Shown: in pieces, positions 1 through 5,954 of the stretch
Numbering within the stretch: position 1 is the first letter of the stretch
Layout of the letters: every line of letters begins with the position of its first letter
Assembly: GCA_902465425.1 (NCBI GenBank)
Contig: CABQNA010000009.1
Span: forward strand, 1 to 20,624
Direction: 5' to 3'
Origin: an uncultured Collinsella sp.
Lineage (GTDB): Bacteria > Actinomycetota > Coriobacteriia > Coriobacteriales > Coriobacteriaceae
DNA: 20,624 nucleotides
Notes under the pieces: model-generated
Databases searched by the model: none
What the model was told of the DNA's origin: nothing
Seen by the model: only the letters and a program-made list of their open reading frames with translations
Program-made: the position numbers and the translations under genes

Positions 1-1
1 C

Positions 2-1108
2 ATCGACTCCGAGGACACCACGCTGGCCGAGGCCGTCTCTGCCAAGGCCTTGCCCTCCGTCGTTTCCATCACTGCCACTTCGAGCGGTAGCCAGGACAAT
101 ACGCTTTCGCAGTCTGCCGACGAGTCGGACGGCTCGGGCAGCGTCGGTTCGGGCGTGGTGCTCGATACCGAGGGCCACATCCTCACCAACAACCATGTGG
201 TCGATGGTTACGACCAGTACGTGGTTACCATGGACGACGGCACCACGTACGAGGCCGAGTTCGTGGGCAACGATGCCTCGAGCGATCTGGCTGTCATCAA
301 GCTCAAGGATGCCGATGCCTCCAAGCTCACGCCGATCGAGATTGGTGATTCCTCCAAGCTCAACGTGGGCGAGTGGGTCATGGCGATCGGTTCGCCGTTC
401 GGCAACGAGCAGTCTGTCTCCACGGGTATTGTGTCGGCGCTGTATCGCTCCACGGCCATGAGCTCTACCAGCGGCAACACCATCTACGCCAACATGATCC
501 AGACCGATGCCGCCATCAACCCGGGCAACTCCGGCGGCGCGCTTGTCAACGACAACGGCGAGCTCGTGGGTATCAACTCGCTCATCGAGAGCTACTCGGG
601 CTCCAGCTCGGGCGTAGGCTTTGCCATTCCCGTCAACTACGCCAAGAACATCGCCGATCAGATTATCGACGGCAAGACGCCGGTGCATCCGTACCTGGGC
701 GCCACGCTTTCGAGTGTCAATGCGCTCAAAGCCCGCACTAACAAGCTGAGCACCGATAGCGGCGCGTATGTGGCAAGCGTCGTTGAGGACGGTCCCGCCG
801 CCAAGGCCGGCATTCAGGAGGGCGACGTCATTACCAAGCTGGGCGATGACGAGATTACGAGCGCTGACGGCCTGATCATCGCGCTGCGCAGCCACGAGGT
901 GGGCGAGAAGGTCGAGATCACGCTCATGCGCGGCAAGGACGAGAAGAAGGTCACCGTTGAGCTGGGCTCCGACGAGGAGCTGCAGAACCAGCAACAGGAC
1001 GACAGTGCGACTGACACCGGCAACGGCGGTATTACCGACGAGCAGCTGCGCCAGTACCTGGAGGAGCTGTTGGGCCAGCAGGGCCAGGGCTACGGCCAGG
1101 GTTACTAG
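2..1108 (+). CDS. HtrA/DegP-like trypsin-family serine protease with PDZ domain (5' end missing)
   Basis: The reading frame is open from the window edge, so the start and presumably an N-terminal membrane anchor lie upstream. Residues are numbered from the codon at 50. The S1C catalytic triad is visible: His49 in TNNHVV, Asp79 in SSDLAVI, and Ser161 in the GNSGGAL motif. A PDZ domain follows at about residues 215-310 (LGATLSS through VEDGPAAKAGIQEGDVI). The C-terminus is a Gln/Gly-rich tail ending QGQGYGQGY. Proteins of this family are envelope proteases or chaperones that degrade misfolded exported proteins. In Gram-positives they are usually tethered outside the membrane by one N-terminal helix. 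The gene ends 26 bases before a strong terminator, so it is the last gene of its transcript. Family assignment is secure; the exact orthologue (HtrA, DegP or DegQ type) is not resolved. Confidence 0.95.
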   Translation: MDSEDTTLAEAVSAKALPSVVSITATSSGSQDNTLSQSADESDGSGSVGSGVVLDTEGHILTNNHVVDGYDQYVVTMDDGTTYEAEFVGNDASSDLAVIKLKDADASKLTPIEIGDSSKLNVGEWVMAIGSPFGNEQSVSTGIVSALYRSTAMSSTSGNTIYANMIQTDAAINPGNSGGALVNDNGELVGINSLIESYSGSSSGVGFAIPVNYAKNIADQIIDGKTPVHPYLGATLSSVNALKARTNKLSTDSGAYVASVVEDGPAAKAGIQEGDVITKLGDDEITSADGLIIALRSHEVGEKVEITLMRGKDEKKVTVELGSDEELQNQQQDDSATDTGNGGITDEQLRQYLEELLGQQGQGYGQGY

Positions 1109-1134
1109 CGAGTCGTATCGCACATATCGAAGCC

Positions 1135-1173
1135 AGAGGGGCTGTCCCATCAACGTGGGACAGCCCCTCTTTT
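1135..1173 (+). terminator. Intrinsic terminator after the HtrA-like gene
   Basis: A perfect 15-bp stem (1135-1149 with 1156-1170, arm AGAGGGGCTGTCCCA) closes a 6-base loop and is followed by a short T run. It lies 26 bases after the protease stop codon. Confidence 0.9.
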
Positions 1174-1178
1174 CTCAT

Positions 1179-1209
1179 TGATCCGTTGGGGACGGAGGAA
1201 AACGGATCA
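1179..1209. repeat. Small inverted repeat between convergent genes
   Basis: Arms TGATCCGTT (1179-1187) and AACGGATCA (1201-1209) enclose the 13-base loop GGGGACGGAGGAA. It sits just past the HtrA terminator and just before the stop codon of the minus-strand regulator. It could be the end-of-transcript hairpin for that minus-strand gene, but there is no good T run on that side, so it may simply be an intergenic repeat. Confidence 0.55.
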
Positions 1210-1215
1210 TTTTGG

Positions 1216-1467
1216 TTAGTCTTCGTCGCTGGGAAGGCTTCCAAATGCCTCGATGTACTCTTCGTCTGACATCCAGTCAATGATGTCGCCAGGTTTGCAG
1301 TGAAGTGCCTCGCACATCGCGGTCAACGTCGAAAAGCGAATGCCCTTGAGCCGCCCCGTTTTAATGCGCGAAACGTTAACGGGCGAGATGCCGATAATGT
1401 CGGCAAGTTCTTGAGAGGACATTTTGCGATCCGCCATGACGCGATCGAGTCTCATGACGATTGGCAT
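1216..1467 (-). CDS. Small Cro/C1-type (XRE) HTH regulator, YozG-like
   Basis: An 83-residue protein that is almost entirely one helix-turn-helix domain. The recognisable core runs from about residue 7 to 67, including SSQELADIIGISPVNVSRIKTG and the C-terminal part CEALHCKPGDII. This is the pattern of the short DNA-binding proteins encoded beside DUF2975 membrane proteins (the YozG/YoaS type of pair). It has a strong ribosome site, AAGGAGG, directly before the ATG at 1467, only 12 bases past the DUF2975 stop codon, so the two are co-transcribed. A likely role is regulation of its own operon, possibly through the palindrome at 2901-2920; that is inference. The short acidic tail (SDEEYIEAFGSLPSDED) has no known function. 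Confidence 0.85.
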   Translation of the reverse strand: MPIVMRLDRVMADRKMSSQELADIIGISPVNVSRIKTGRLKGIRFSTLTAMCEALHCKPGDIIDWMSDEEYIEAFGSLPSDED

Positions 1468-1479
1468 GCTGCCCTCCTT

Positions 1480-2001
1480 CTAAATAATGGCGTCAACGTC
1501 CGACTGCAAGAGTCGCCCGTACTCAAAGATAGCCGAAAGGGATAGCGCAAACAAAGCGAGAACCAGTGTCCAAGCGTTAAAACCAAAGATACCAATTGCG
1601 GTAATACTGACGTCGTTGGGGAGCTGGACGGCACACAGGTTATCGAAGGTAATCGAGACAATTGAAGAAATGAGCAGCAGAAGCCCAACAACCAGAAAAC
1701 GCCGGCATTGTTTTCGCGTGAATATCGACTGAGTGCTGACGACGTCAAAGCAGAAGTTCAAGTAGACAATCAGGCATGCAATTGAGAGCGCCAGGGCCAG
1801 AACATCGCGGATGGCAAGTGCGGTAAGGACGGCGCTCGGAATGGACTCACCGTTAATATAGAAGGGAGTGGGTGCAAAGAGCACCTCCCGCGCCTCGTTG
1901 GCAACGCTGAACGCTGAGAAGGCCGCCATGATTGCTGCGACAGACAAAGTGGCGAGCAACATCACATTGCTAAAAAAGCATCGTTTATCTGAGCTTTCCA
2001 T
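1480..2001 (-). CDS. DUF2975-type four-helix membrane protein
   Basis: A 173-residue integral membrane protein with four hydrophobic segments, at about 10-33, 55-78, 96-117 and 130-155. Between helices 2 and 3 is the basic loop SIFTRKQCRRF, and the C-terminal end AIFEYGRLLQSDVD resembles the conserved end of DUF2975 proteins. The function of that family is unknown, but it is repeatedly found paired with a small HTH regulator, as here. I chose the ATG at 2001; an in-frame TTG at 2013 is possible, but the ATG has a GGGG tract at a suitable distance. Only 44 bases separate it from the preceding gene, and they are largely filled by a hairpin, so expression probably depends on read-through or on a promoter inside the preceding gene. 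Confidence 0.75.
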   Translation of the reverse strand: MESSDKRCFFSNVMLLATLSVAAIMAAFSAFSVANEAREVLFAPTPFYINGESIPSAVLTALAIRDVLALALSIACLIVYLNFCFDVVSTQSIFTRKQCRRFLVVGLLLLISSIVSITFDNLCAVQLPNDVSITAIGIFGFNAWTLVLALFALSLSAIFEYGRLLQSDVDAII

Positions 2002-2011
2002 AATTAACCCC

Positions 2012-2043
2012 AAAAAGGCTGCGGCAATGCCGCAGCCAAAAAA
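2012..2043 (-). terminator. Hairpin terminator or attenuator between two minus-strand genes
   Basis: A perfect 9-bp stem GGCTGCGGC / GCCGCAGCC (2017-2025 with 2029-2037) has a 3-base loop and A/T tracts on both sides. Read on the minus strand it is an intrinsic terminator with a five-T tail. It lies between the stop codon at 2046 and the next start at 2001, so it probably attenuates rather than fully separates the two genes. Confidence 0.75.
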
Positions 2044-2045
2044 TC

Positions 2046-2417
2046 CTAAGCATAGATGGTTCTTGCTTCAGAATGCCAACTGCCGTTGTAATAGTAAGTA
2101 ACAGTTACGACGACGCTTCCGTTGCTGAGCCCGTATCTATAAGTCCAGCTGATGTTGCTTACTCGAGAATTGGAGGTCCAGTTCTTTATGGATTTGATGC
2201 CTGTTATCGTTCCATAGGTATCGTTAACAGTGTAAGTAACATGGAGCCTGACGCCGTTCGAATAGGCGAGGGTGGTTTCGGCGGTGTAGATTGAGCGACT
2301 TTCGGCAACTGGTGAAATGATAGAGGAATGGGTTTCTGCTGCGAAGGCGGGCTGCGCGGTCATGCACGATAACCCAACAAGGCAGACGGCGAGTAAATAA
2401 GCAACCTTTTTCATCAT
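2046..2417 (-). CDS. Small secreted protein of unknown function
   Basis: The protein is 123 residues, or 122 if the second of two tandem ATGs is used; the second lies 6 bases from the AGGAG ribosome site and is the better spaced. A clear Sec signal peptide occupies residues 1-27 (MMKKVAYLLAVCLVGLSC through QPAFA, then AE). The mature part is about 95 residues, rich in Thr, Ser, Tyr and Val, with alternating beta-strand patterns (RLHVTYTVNDTYG, GSVVVTVTYYYNG), and ends in RTIYA. It has one Cys, inside the signal peptide, and none in the mature chain. I do not recognise the family. The context is a membrane-anchored small protein upstream and a DUF2975/HTH pair downstream. The whole group is visibly AT-richer than ligA, suggesting acquired DNA. 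A secreted effector, bacteriocin-like or surface role is possible but unproven. Confidence 0.75.
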   Translation of the reverse strand: MMKKVAYLLAVCLVGLSCMTAQPAFAAETHSSIISPVAESRSIYTAETTLAYSNGVRLHVTYTVNDTYGTITGIKSIKNWTSNSRVSNISWTYRYGLSNGSVVVTVTYYYNGSWHSEARTIYA

Positions 2418-2468
2418 TGGCTCCTAACTATCAGGTGATTATTTTTTAAACTCCTTTCTGACATCGAG

Positions 2469-2870
2469 CTATTCCTTTTGCGCAATCATGATGGCTGTTG
2501 GCGTTATGAGGGCGGGCAGCTTTGTGGGATCGGGATCGCTGCTGGTGTTGACGGTGCAGGTTACGTCAACGTAGACACCTTCTTTGATGGCTCCGACTTC
2601 TGCCTTCTTACCATCCTGATCCTTAATGGGGATGGTTGAATCGATTTTGAAGTTGAGGTGCAGCGGTGCGGATTGGAATTGTTCGCTTGCGATAACGAAG
2701 CGACCTTCGCTTGCCCCGCTGGCGGAAGGGTGATACACAGCAACGACTTCGCCCCGCAAGGAAAGGTCCTTCGAAAAGGGAATGTCCTTCCAGAAAAAGC
2801 CGAGCAAAGCGGCTGCTATAAGGACAAGGGGGACGAGGATGGTTAGGAAACGTTTGGACTGATTCTTCAT
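2469..2870 (-). CDS. Membrane-anchored small extracytoplasmic protein, unknown function
   Basis: A 133-residue protein starting at the ATG at 2870. An in-frame GTG at 2879 is part of the ribosome site GAGGTGA and so is not the start. Residues 8-28 form one hydrophobic helix (FLTILVPLVLIAAALLGFF), followed by KDIPFSKDLS. The chain then has a compact strand-rich domain of about 95 residues (GEVVAVYH, GRFVIASE, VYVDVTCTV). There is no lipobox, so it is probably held by an uncleaved anchor. I do not recognise the family. The spacing of short strands and a Gly-x-x-Val turn near the end resembles small OB-fold lipoproteins, but that is a weak impression. It is the first gene of the minus-strand group. 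Confidence 0.7.
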   Translation of the reverse strand: MKNQSKRFLTILVPLVLIAAALLGFFWKDIPFSKDLSLRGEVVAVYHPSASGASEGRFVIASEQFQSAPLHLNFKIDSTIPIKDQDGKKAEVGAIKEGVYVDVTCTVNTSSDPDPTKLPALITPTAIMIAQKE

Positions 2871-2888
2871 TTCAATCACCTCACGTTG

Positions 2889-2920
2889 ATAATACCAAAA
2901 TATATTGTAAACACAATATA
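2889..2920 (-). promoter_or_regulatory. Perfect AT-rich palindrome with candidate promoter for the minus-strand group
   Basis: Arms TATATTGT (2901-2908) and ACAATATA (2913-2920) are perfect inverted repeats around AAAC. On the minus strand a -10-like TATTAT lies at 2894-2889, with the weaker TTGTGT (inside the palindrome) 16 bases further up as a possible -35. The palindrome therefore overlaps the likely RNA polymerase site, as expected for a repressor operator. The HTH protein at 1216-1467 is the obvious candidate binder, by inference. Confidence 0.5.
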
Positions 2921-2987
2921 AAATATTAACTGCGATAAATTGAGTTAAAAAGGAGCATATGAAGTTGCTCGATTCTGGGTGAGCCTA

Positions 2988-3188
2988 GACAGTTAGTTCA
3001 GATGCGTATAAACCCGAGGCGGTTCAGCATGCGTTTTGAGCTGTTTTGGGATGGGGAAGGGGTTCGGATGGGAGTCTAGAAGGAGGAACGAGTCGGTCGT
3101 GCAGCCCCCGGGGCGGCCAAATTGGCTGGAATGACGACGTCTGAACACGACCAGGCTCGCAGAATTATACGTATCTGAACTAGTTGTC
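2988..3188. repeat. About 200-bp noncoding segment bounded by 24-bp inverted repeats
   Basis: The left arm 2988-3011 and the right arm 3165-3188 are inverted copies matching at 21 of 24 positions. They share GACA, then TAGTTCAGAT, then CGTATAA. Further GTTCAG cores lie inside: direct at 3022-3027 and inverted at 3141-3146. The segment has no ORF and no obvious target-site duplication. It may be a MITE-like element or paired protein-binding sites. Confidence 0.65.
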
Positions 3189-3298
3189 CACCCCGGTCCG
3201 TCGGCTGCCGATTCGGTGCGGTTTGAAAGGGCGATTCGGCCTCATTGCGACCGGTGGTACCCTAGTATCCGTTTGAAATCGAGCGAAGGAGTGCCGCT

Positions 3299-5527
3299 AT
3301 GGAGCAATCGAGCCTGTTTGGTGACGGTGTGGACATCGATACCGAAACGCCCGCGAGTGCGGATGCCGCCGCGCCGACCGACGCCCATGCCCAGGCGGCA
3401 GCGCGTGCGGCCGAGCTGCGCCACGAGCTCGATTACCACGCCTATCGCTACTACATGCTCGATGCGCCCGAGATCACGGACACCGCCTTTGACAAAATGC
3501 TCGTTGAGCTGCAGGAAATCGAGGCCACCTACCCCGACCTGGTGACGCCCGACAGCTATACCCAGCGCGTGGGCGGCTACGTGAGCGAGCAGTTTACGCC
3601 GGTCACGCACATGGCACGCATGTATTCCATGGACGATGCCATGGATCTGGACGAGCTCGACGCGTGGCTCCAACGAACCGAGGATGCGCTCGGTGCCGGT
3701 AACGTCACCTATACCTGCGAGCTTAAGATTGACGGTCTGGGCGTGGCGCTTACCTACCAAAACGGCACCTTCGTGCGCGCGGCCACGCGCGGCGATGGCA
3801 CCACGGGCGAGGACGTATCGCTCAATGTGCGTACCATCAAGGATGTGCCCATGCACCTGTCCGAGCCGGCGCTCGCCCACATGGGCGCCGACCGCGAGCG
3901 CACCATCGAGGTACGCGGCGAGGTCTATATGCCCAAGGGTAGCTTTGTCCGCCTGAATGAAGAGGCCGATGCCGAGGGACGCGACCCCTTCGCCAACCCG
4001 CGCAACGCCGCCGCCGGCAGCCTGCGCCAAAAAGATCCCAAGATCACGGCGCGCCGCGATCTTGCCACCTTTATCTATGCCATCGCCGATACCGACCCGC
4101 TGCACGTCCACAGCCAGCGCGAGTTTCTTGACTGGCTGCGCAGCGCCGGTTTTAGCGTCAACCCCAATGTGGCACGCTGCGCCACGCCGGCCGAGGTTCA
4201 CGAGTTCTGCGCCCAGGCGCTCGAACATCGCGGTGACCTGGACTACGACATCGACGGCGTGGTCGTAAAGGTTGACAGCTTTCAACAGCAGCTCGACCTG
4301 GGTTTTACCGCCCGCGCGCCGCGCTGGGCCATTGCCTTTAAGTTCCCGCCCGAGGAAAAGCAGACCGTCCTGCGCGAAATTCGCATCCAGGTGGGCCGCA
4401 CCGGTGTGCTCACGCCGGTCGCCGAGTTCGACCCGGTGACGGTCGCCGGCTCCACCATCGCGCGCGCCACGCTGCACAACATCGACGAGATCCGCCGAAA
4501 AAACGTGCGCGAGGGCGACACTATCATCGTGCACAAGGCAGGCGACGTAATCCCCGAGGTCGTGGGCCCGGTGCTCGACAAGCGCCCGGCCGATTCGGTC
4601 GACTGGCAGATGCCCGAGGTCTGCCCCGTGTGCGGCAGCCCCGTGGTCCACGAGGATGGCGAGGTGGCCTACCGTTGCGTCTCCATCGACTGCCCCGCGC
4701 AGCTCAAGGAGCGCCTGCTTCACTGGGTGAGCCGCGGCTGCATGGACGTCGACGGCCTAGGCGACGAGATCGTCGACAAGATGATCGCCGCCGGGCTGAT
4801 CCACGATGTCGCAGACTTCTACCAGCTCACGGTCGACGACATCGCCGGCCTGGACACGGGCCGCGTGTACGCCAGCTCCAACAGCAAAAAGGGCGTCAAG
4901 AAGGGTGACCCCATTCCGGTAGGCCTCAAGACGGCCGAAAAGATCGTCGCCGAGCTCAACAAGTCCAAGAGCCAGCCGCTCGGTCGCGTGCTGTTTGCCC
5001 TGGGCATCCGCCACGTGGGCAAGAGCGTGGGCGAGGTCATCGCCGAGCGATTCCTGTCGATTGACAAGCTCATCTTGGCGAGCGAAGAGGATATTGCCGA
5101 GTGCGAGGGCATTGGCCCCAAGATTGCGGCGAGTGTCAAGCAGTTCCTGGCCGTGCCCGAAAATCTTGCCGTGCTGGAGCGTCTGCGCCAAGCGGGCCTG
5201 TCTCTCGAGGTCGACTTGGGCGCCGCTCATGCGCAAGCCGCAGCCGACGCTGGCGTGGCAGGCGAGCTCGCCGACGCACAGCCGCTCGCGGGTCTGACCT
5301 TCGTGCTCACCGGCACGCTCGTCAACCGCACGCGCGACGAGGCAGGCGCGGCGCTCAAGGTGCTCGGCGCCAAGGTTTCGGGCAGTGTGTCAAAGAAGAC
5401 GAGCTATCTGGTCGCCGGCCCCAAAGCGGGCTCCAAGCTCACCAAGGCCGAGCAGCTGGGCGTGCCCGTGTTGGATGAGGACGCACTCGAGCAGATCTTA
5501 GCTACTGGTCAGGTGCCGGAGGCATAA
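3299..5527 (+). CDS. ligA: NAD-dependent DNA ligase LigA
   Basis: This enzyme seals nicks in duplex DNA using NAD+ and is essential for bacterial replication and repair. The 742-residue chain shows the full domain order. The adenylation domain carries the active-site Lys143 in ELKIDG. The OB domain follows at roughly 340-430, with EFDPVTVAGSTIARATLHN. The zinc finger has Cys442, Cys445, Cys460 and Cys465. Tandem helix-hairpin-helix motifs include FALGIRHVGKSVGE and ECEGIGPKIAASV. A C-terminal BRCT domain covers about 662-738. It is longer than the usual 670 or so residues because of an N-terminal extension of about 35 residues rich in Ala and Asp, an insertion between the first HhH elements (YASSNSKKGVKKGDPIPVG), and an Ala-rich linker before BRCT. 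The ATG at 3299 follows GAAGGAG. It is single-gene here, with divergent or convergent neighbours. Confidence 0.98.
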   Translation: MEQSSLFGDGVDIDTETPASADAAAPTDAHAQAAARAAELRHELDYHAYRYYMLDAPEITDTAFDKMLVELQEIEATYPDLVTPDSYTQRVGGYVSEQFTPVTHMARMYSMDDAMDLDELDAWLQRTEDALGAGNVTYTCELKIDGLGVALTYQNGTFVRAATRGDGTTGEDVSLNVRTIKDVPMHLSEPALAHMGADRERTIEVRGEVYMPKGSFVRLNEEADAEGRDPFANPRNAAAGSLRQKDPKITARRDLATFIYAIADTDPLHVHSQREFLDWLRSAGFSVNPNVARCATPAEVHEFCAQALEHRGDLDYDIDGVVVKVDSFQQQLDLGFTARAPRWAIAFKFPPEEKQTVLREIRIQVGRTGVLTPVAEFDPVTVAGSTIARATLHNIDEIRRKNVREGDTIIVHKAGDVIPEVVGPVLDKRPADSVDWQMPEVCPVCGSPVVHEDGEVAYRCVSIDCPAQLKERLLHWVSRGCMDVDGLGDEIVDKMIAAGLIHDVADFYQLTVDDIAGLDTGRVYASSNSKKGVKKGDPIPVGLKTAEKIVAELNKSKSQPLGRVLFALGIRHVGKSVGEVIAERFLSIDKLILASEEDIAECEGIGPKIAASVKQFLAVPENLAVLERLRQAGLSLEVDLGAAHAQAAADAGVAGELADAQPLAGLTFVLTGTLVNRTRDEAGAALKVLGAKVSGSVSKKTSYLVAGPKAGSKLTKAEQLGVPVLDEDALEQILATGQVPEA

Positions 5528-5533
5528 TGATTT

Positions 5534-5567
5534 GTTGAGGAACTGCGCAGAGGCTCAGTTCCTCAAC
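5534..5567. terminator. Hairpin at the convergent junction after ligA
   Basis: A perfect 12-bp stem GTTGAGGAACTG / CAGTTCCTCAAC (5534-5545 with 5556-5567) encloses a 10-base loop. It starts 6 bases after the ligA stop and overlaps the stop codon of the convergent gene. The following T content is poor, so it may be a weak or shared terminator. Confidence 0.55.
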
Positions 5568-5949
5568 ATCTCCTTATAGTGTTTGCCTGTTCAATTTCGA
5601 TATCGTTTCCCTCGTATGATCCAGATGCGTCTACCGACTCAAAGCGTGAGTAGGAAACTCTTGTCCCAACTTTGATTTGGGAAAGCTTGTCTTTGATTCG
5701 GCCAGATGAGGGGAATGTAATCCGGGTTTGCTTTCCAGCGTCGGTGTAGCGGGGACTGTTGTCTGTTTGGATTACGAGTTCCGTTCCCTCAATAGAATGA
5801 ACGCTGCCGGCTCCAAAGACAAGGTAATCATCTCCTCCGCTATAGCGGGCTCTATCTGTGCATGAAGAAACGGATGCAAACATAGCGAAAATCACCAATA
5901 TCGTAACCAGGGCAAAGGCCGTGGTGCCATAGCATTTTGATGGTGCCAT
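5563..5949 (-). CDS. Small exported lipoprotein-like protein, unknown function
   Basis: A 128-residue protein when started at the ATG at 5949, which lies 5 bases after the stop codon of the protease gene, implying translational coupling. A TTG at 5961 would overlap that stop. The N-terminus has a hydrophobic segment followed by a lipobox-like SVSSC, so the mature protein may be lipidated at that Cys; the match to a strict lipobox is imperfect. The remainder is strand-rich: GSVHSIEGTELVIQTDN, KQTRITFPSSGRI, and KVGTRVSYSRFE, which places a G-x-x-V turn near the end. I do not recognise the family. Its pairing with a secreted cysteine protease suggests an accessory, inhibitor or anchoring role, by inference only. 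Confidence 0.7.
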   Translation of the reverse strand: MAPSKCYGTTAFALVTILVIFAMFASVSSCTDRARYSGGDDYLVFGAGSVHSIEGTELVIQTDNSPRYTDAGKQTRITFPSSGRIKDKLSQIKVGTRVSYSRFESVDASGSYEGNDIEIEQANTIRRC

Positions 5950-5954
5950 CCGGT

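Larger units (their letters stand above)
2871..3298. other. Intergenic region between the divergent accessory group and ligA
   Basis: The 428 bases hold no convincing gene. The left part is AT-rich and carries the palindrome/promoter of the minus-strand group. The middle is the inverted-repeat-bounded segment 2988-3188. The right part, 3189-3298, should hold the ligA promoter. I see a TAGTAT -10-like hexamer at 3263-3268 but no convincing -35 at the usual spacing. The ligA ribosome site GAAGGAG is at about 3285-3291. Confidence 0.6.

Noticed and set aside
2046..2417. Lactococcin-972-type bacteriocin
   Set aside because: The size and signal peptide fit, but the mature sequence does not show the motifs I know for that family; left as unknown.
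2871..2879. GTG start at 2879 for the membrane-anchored protein
   Set aside because: The GTG is part of the GAGGTGA ribosome site for the ATG at 2870, which has correct spacing.
3242..4723. Long minus-strand open frame (493 codons) antisense to ligA
   Set aside because: It mirrors a strongly supported ligA reading frame in GC-rich DNA, its translation is His/Gly/Ala/Arg-rich without any recognisable domain, and such antisense frames are expected from GC-rich codon use.
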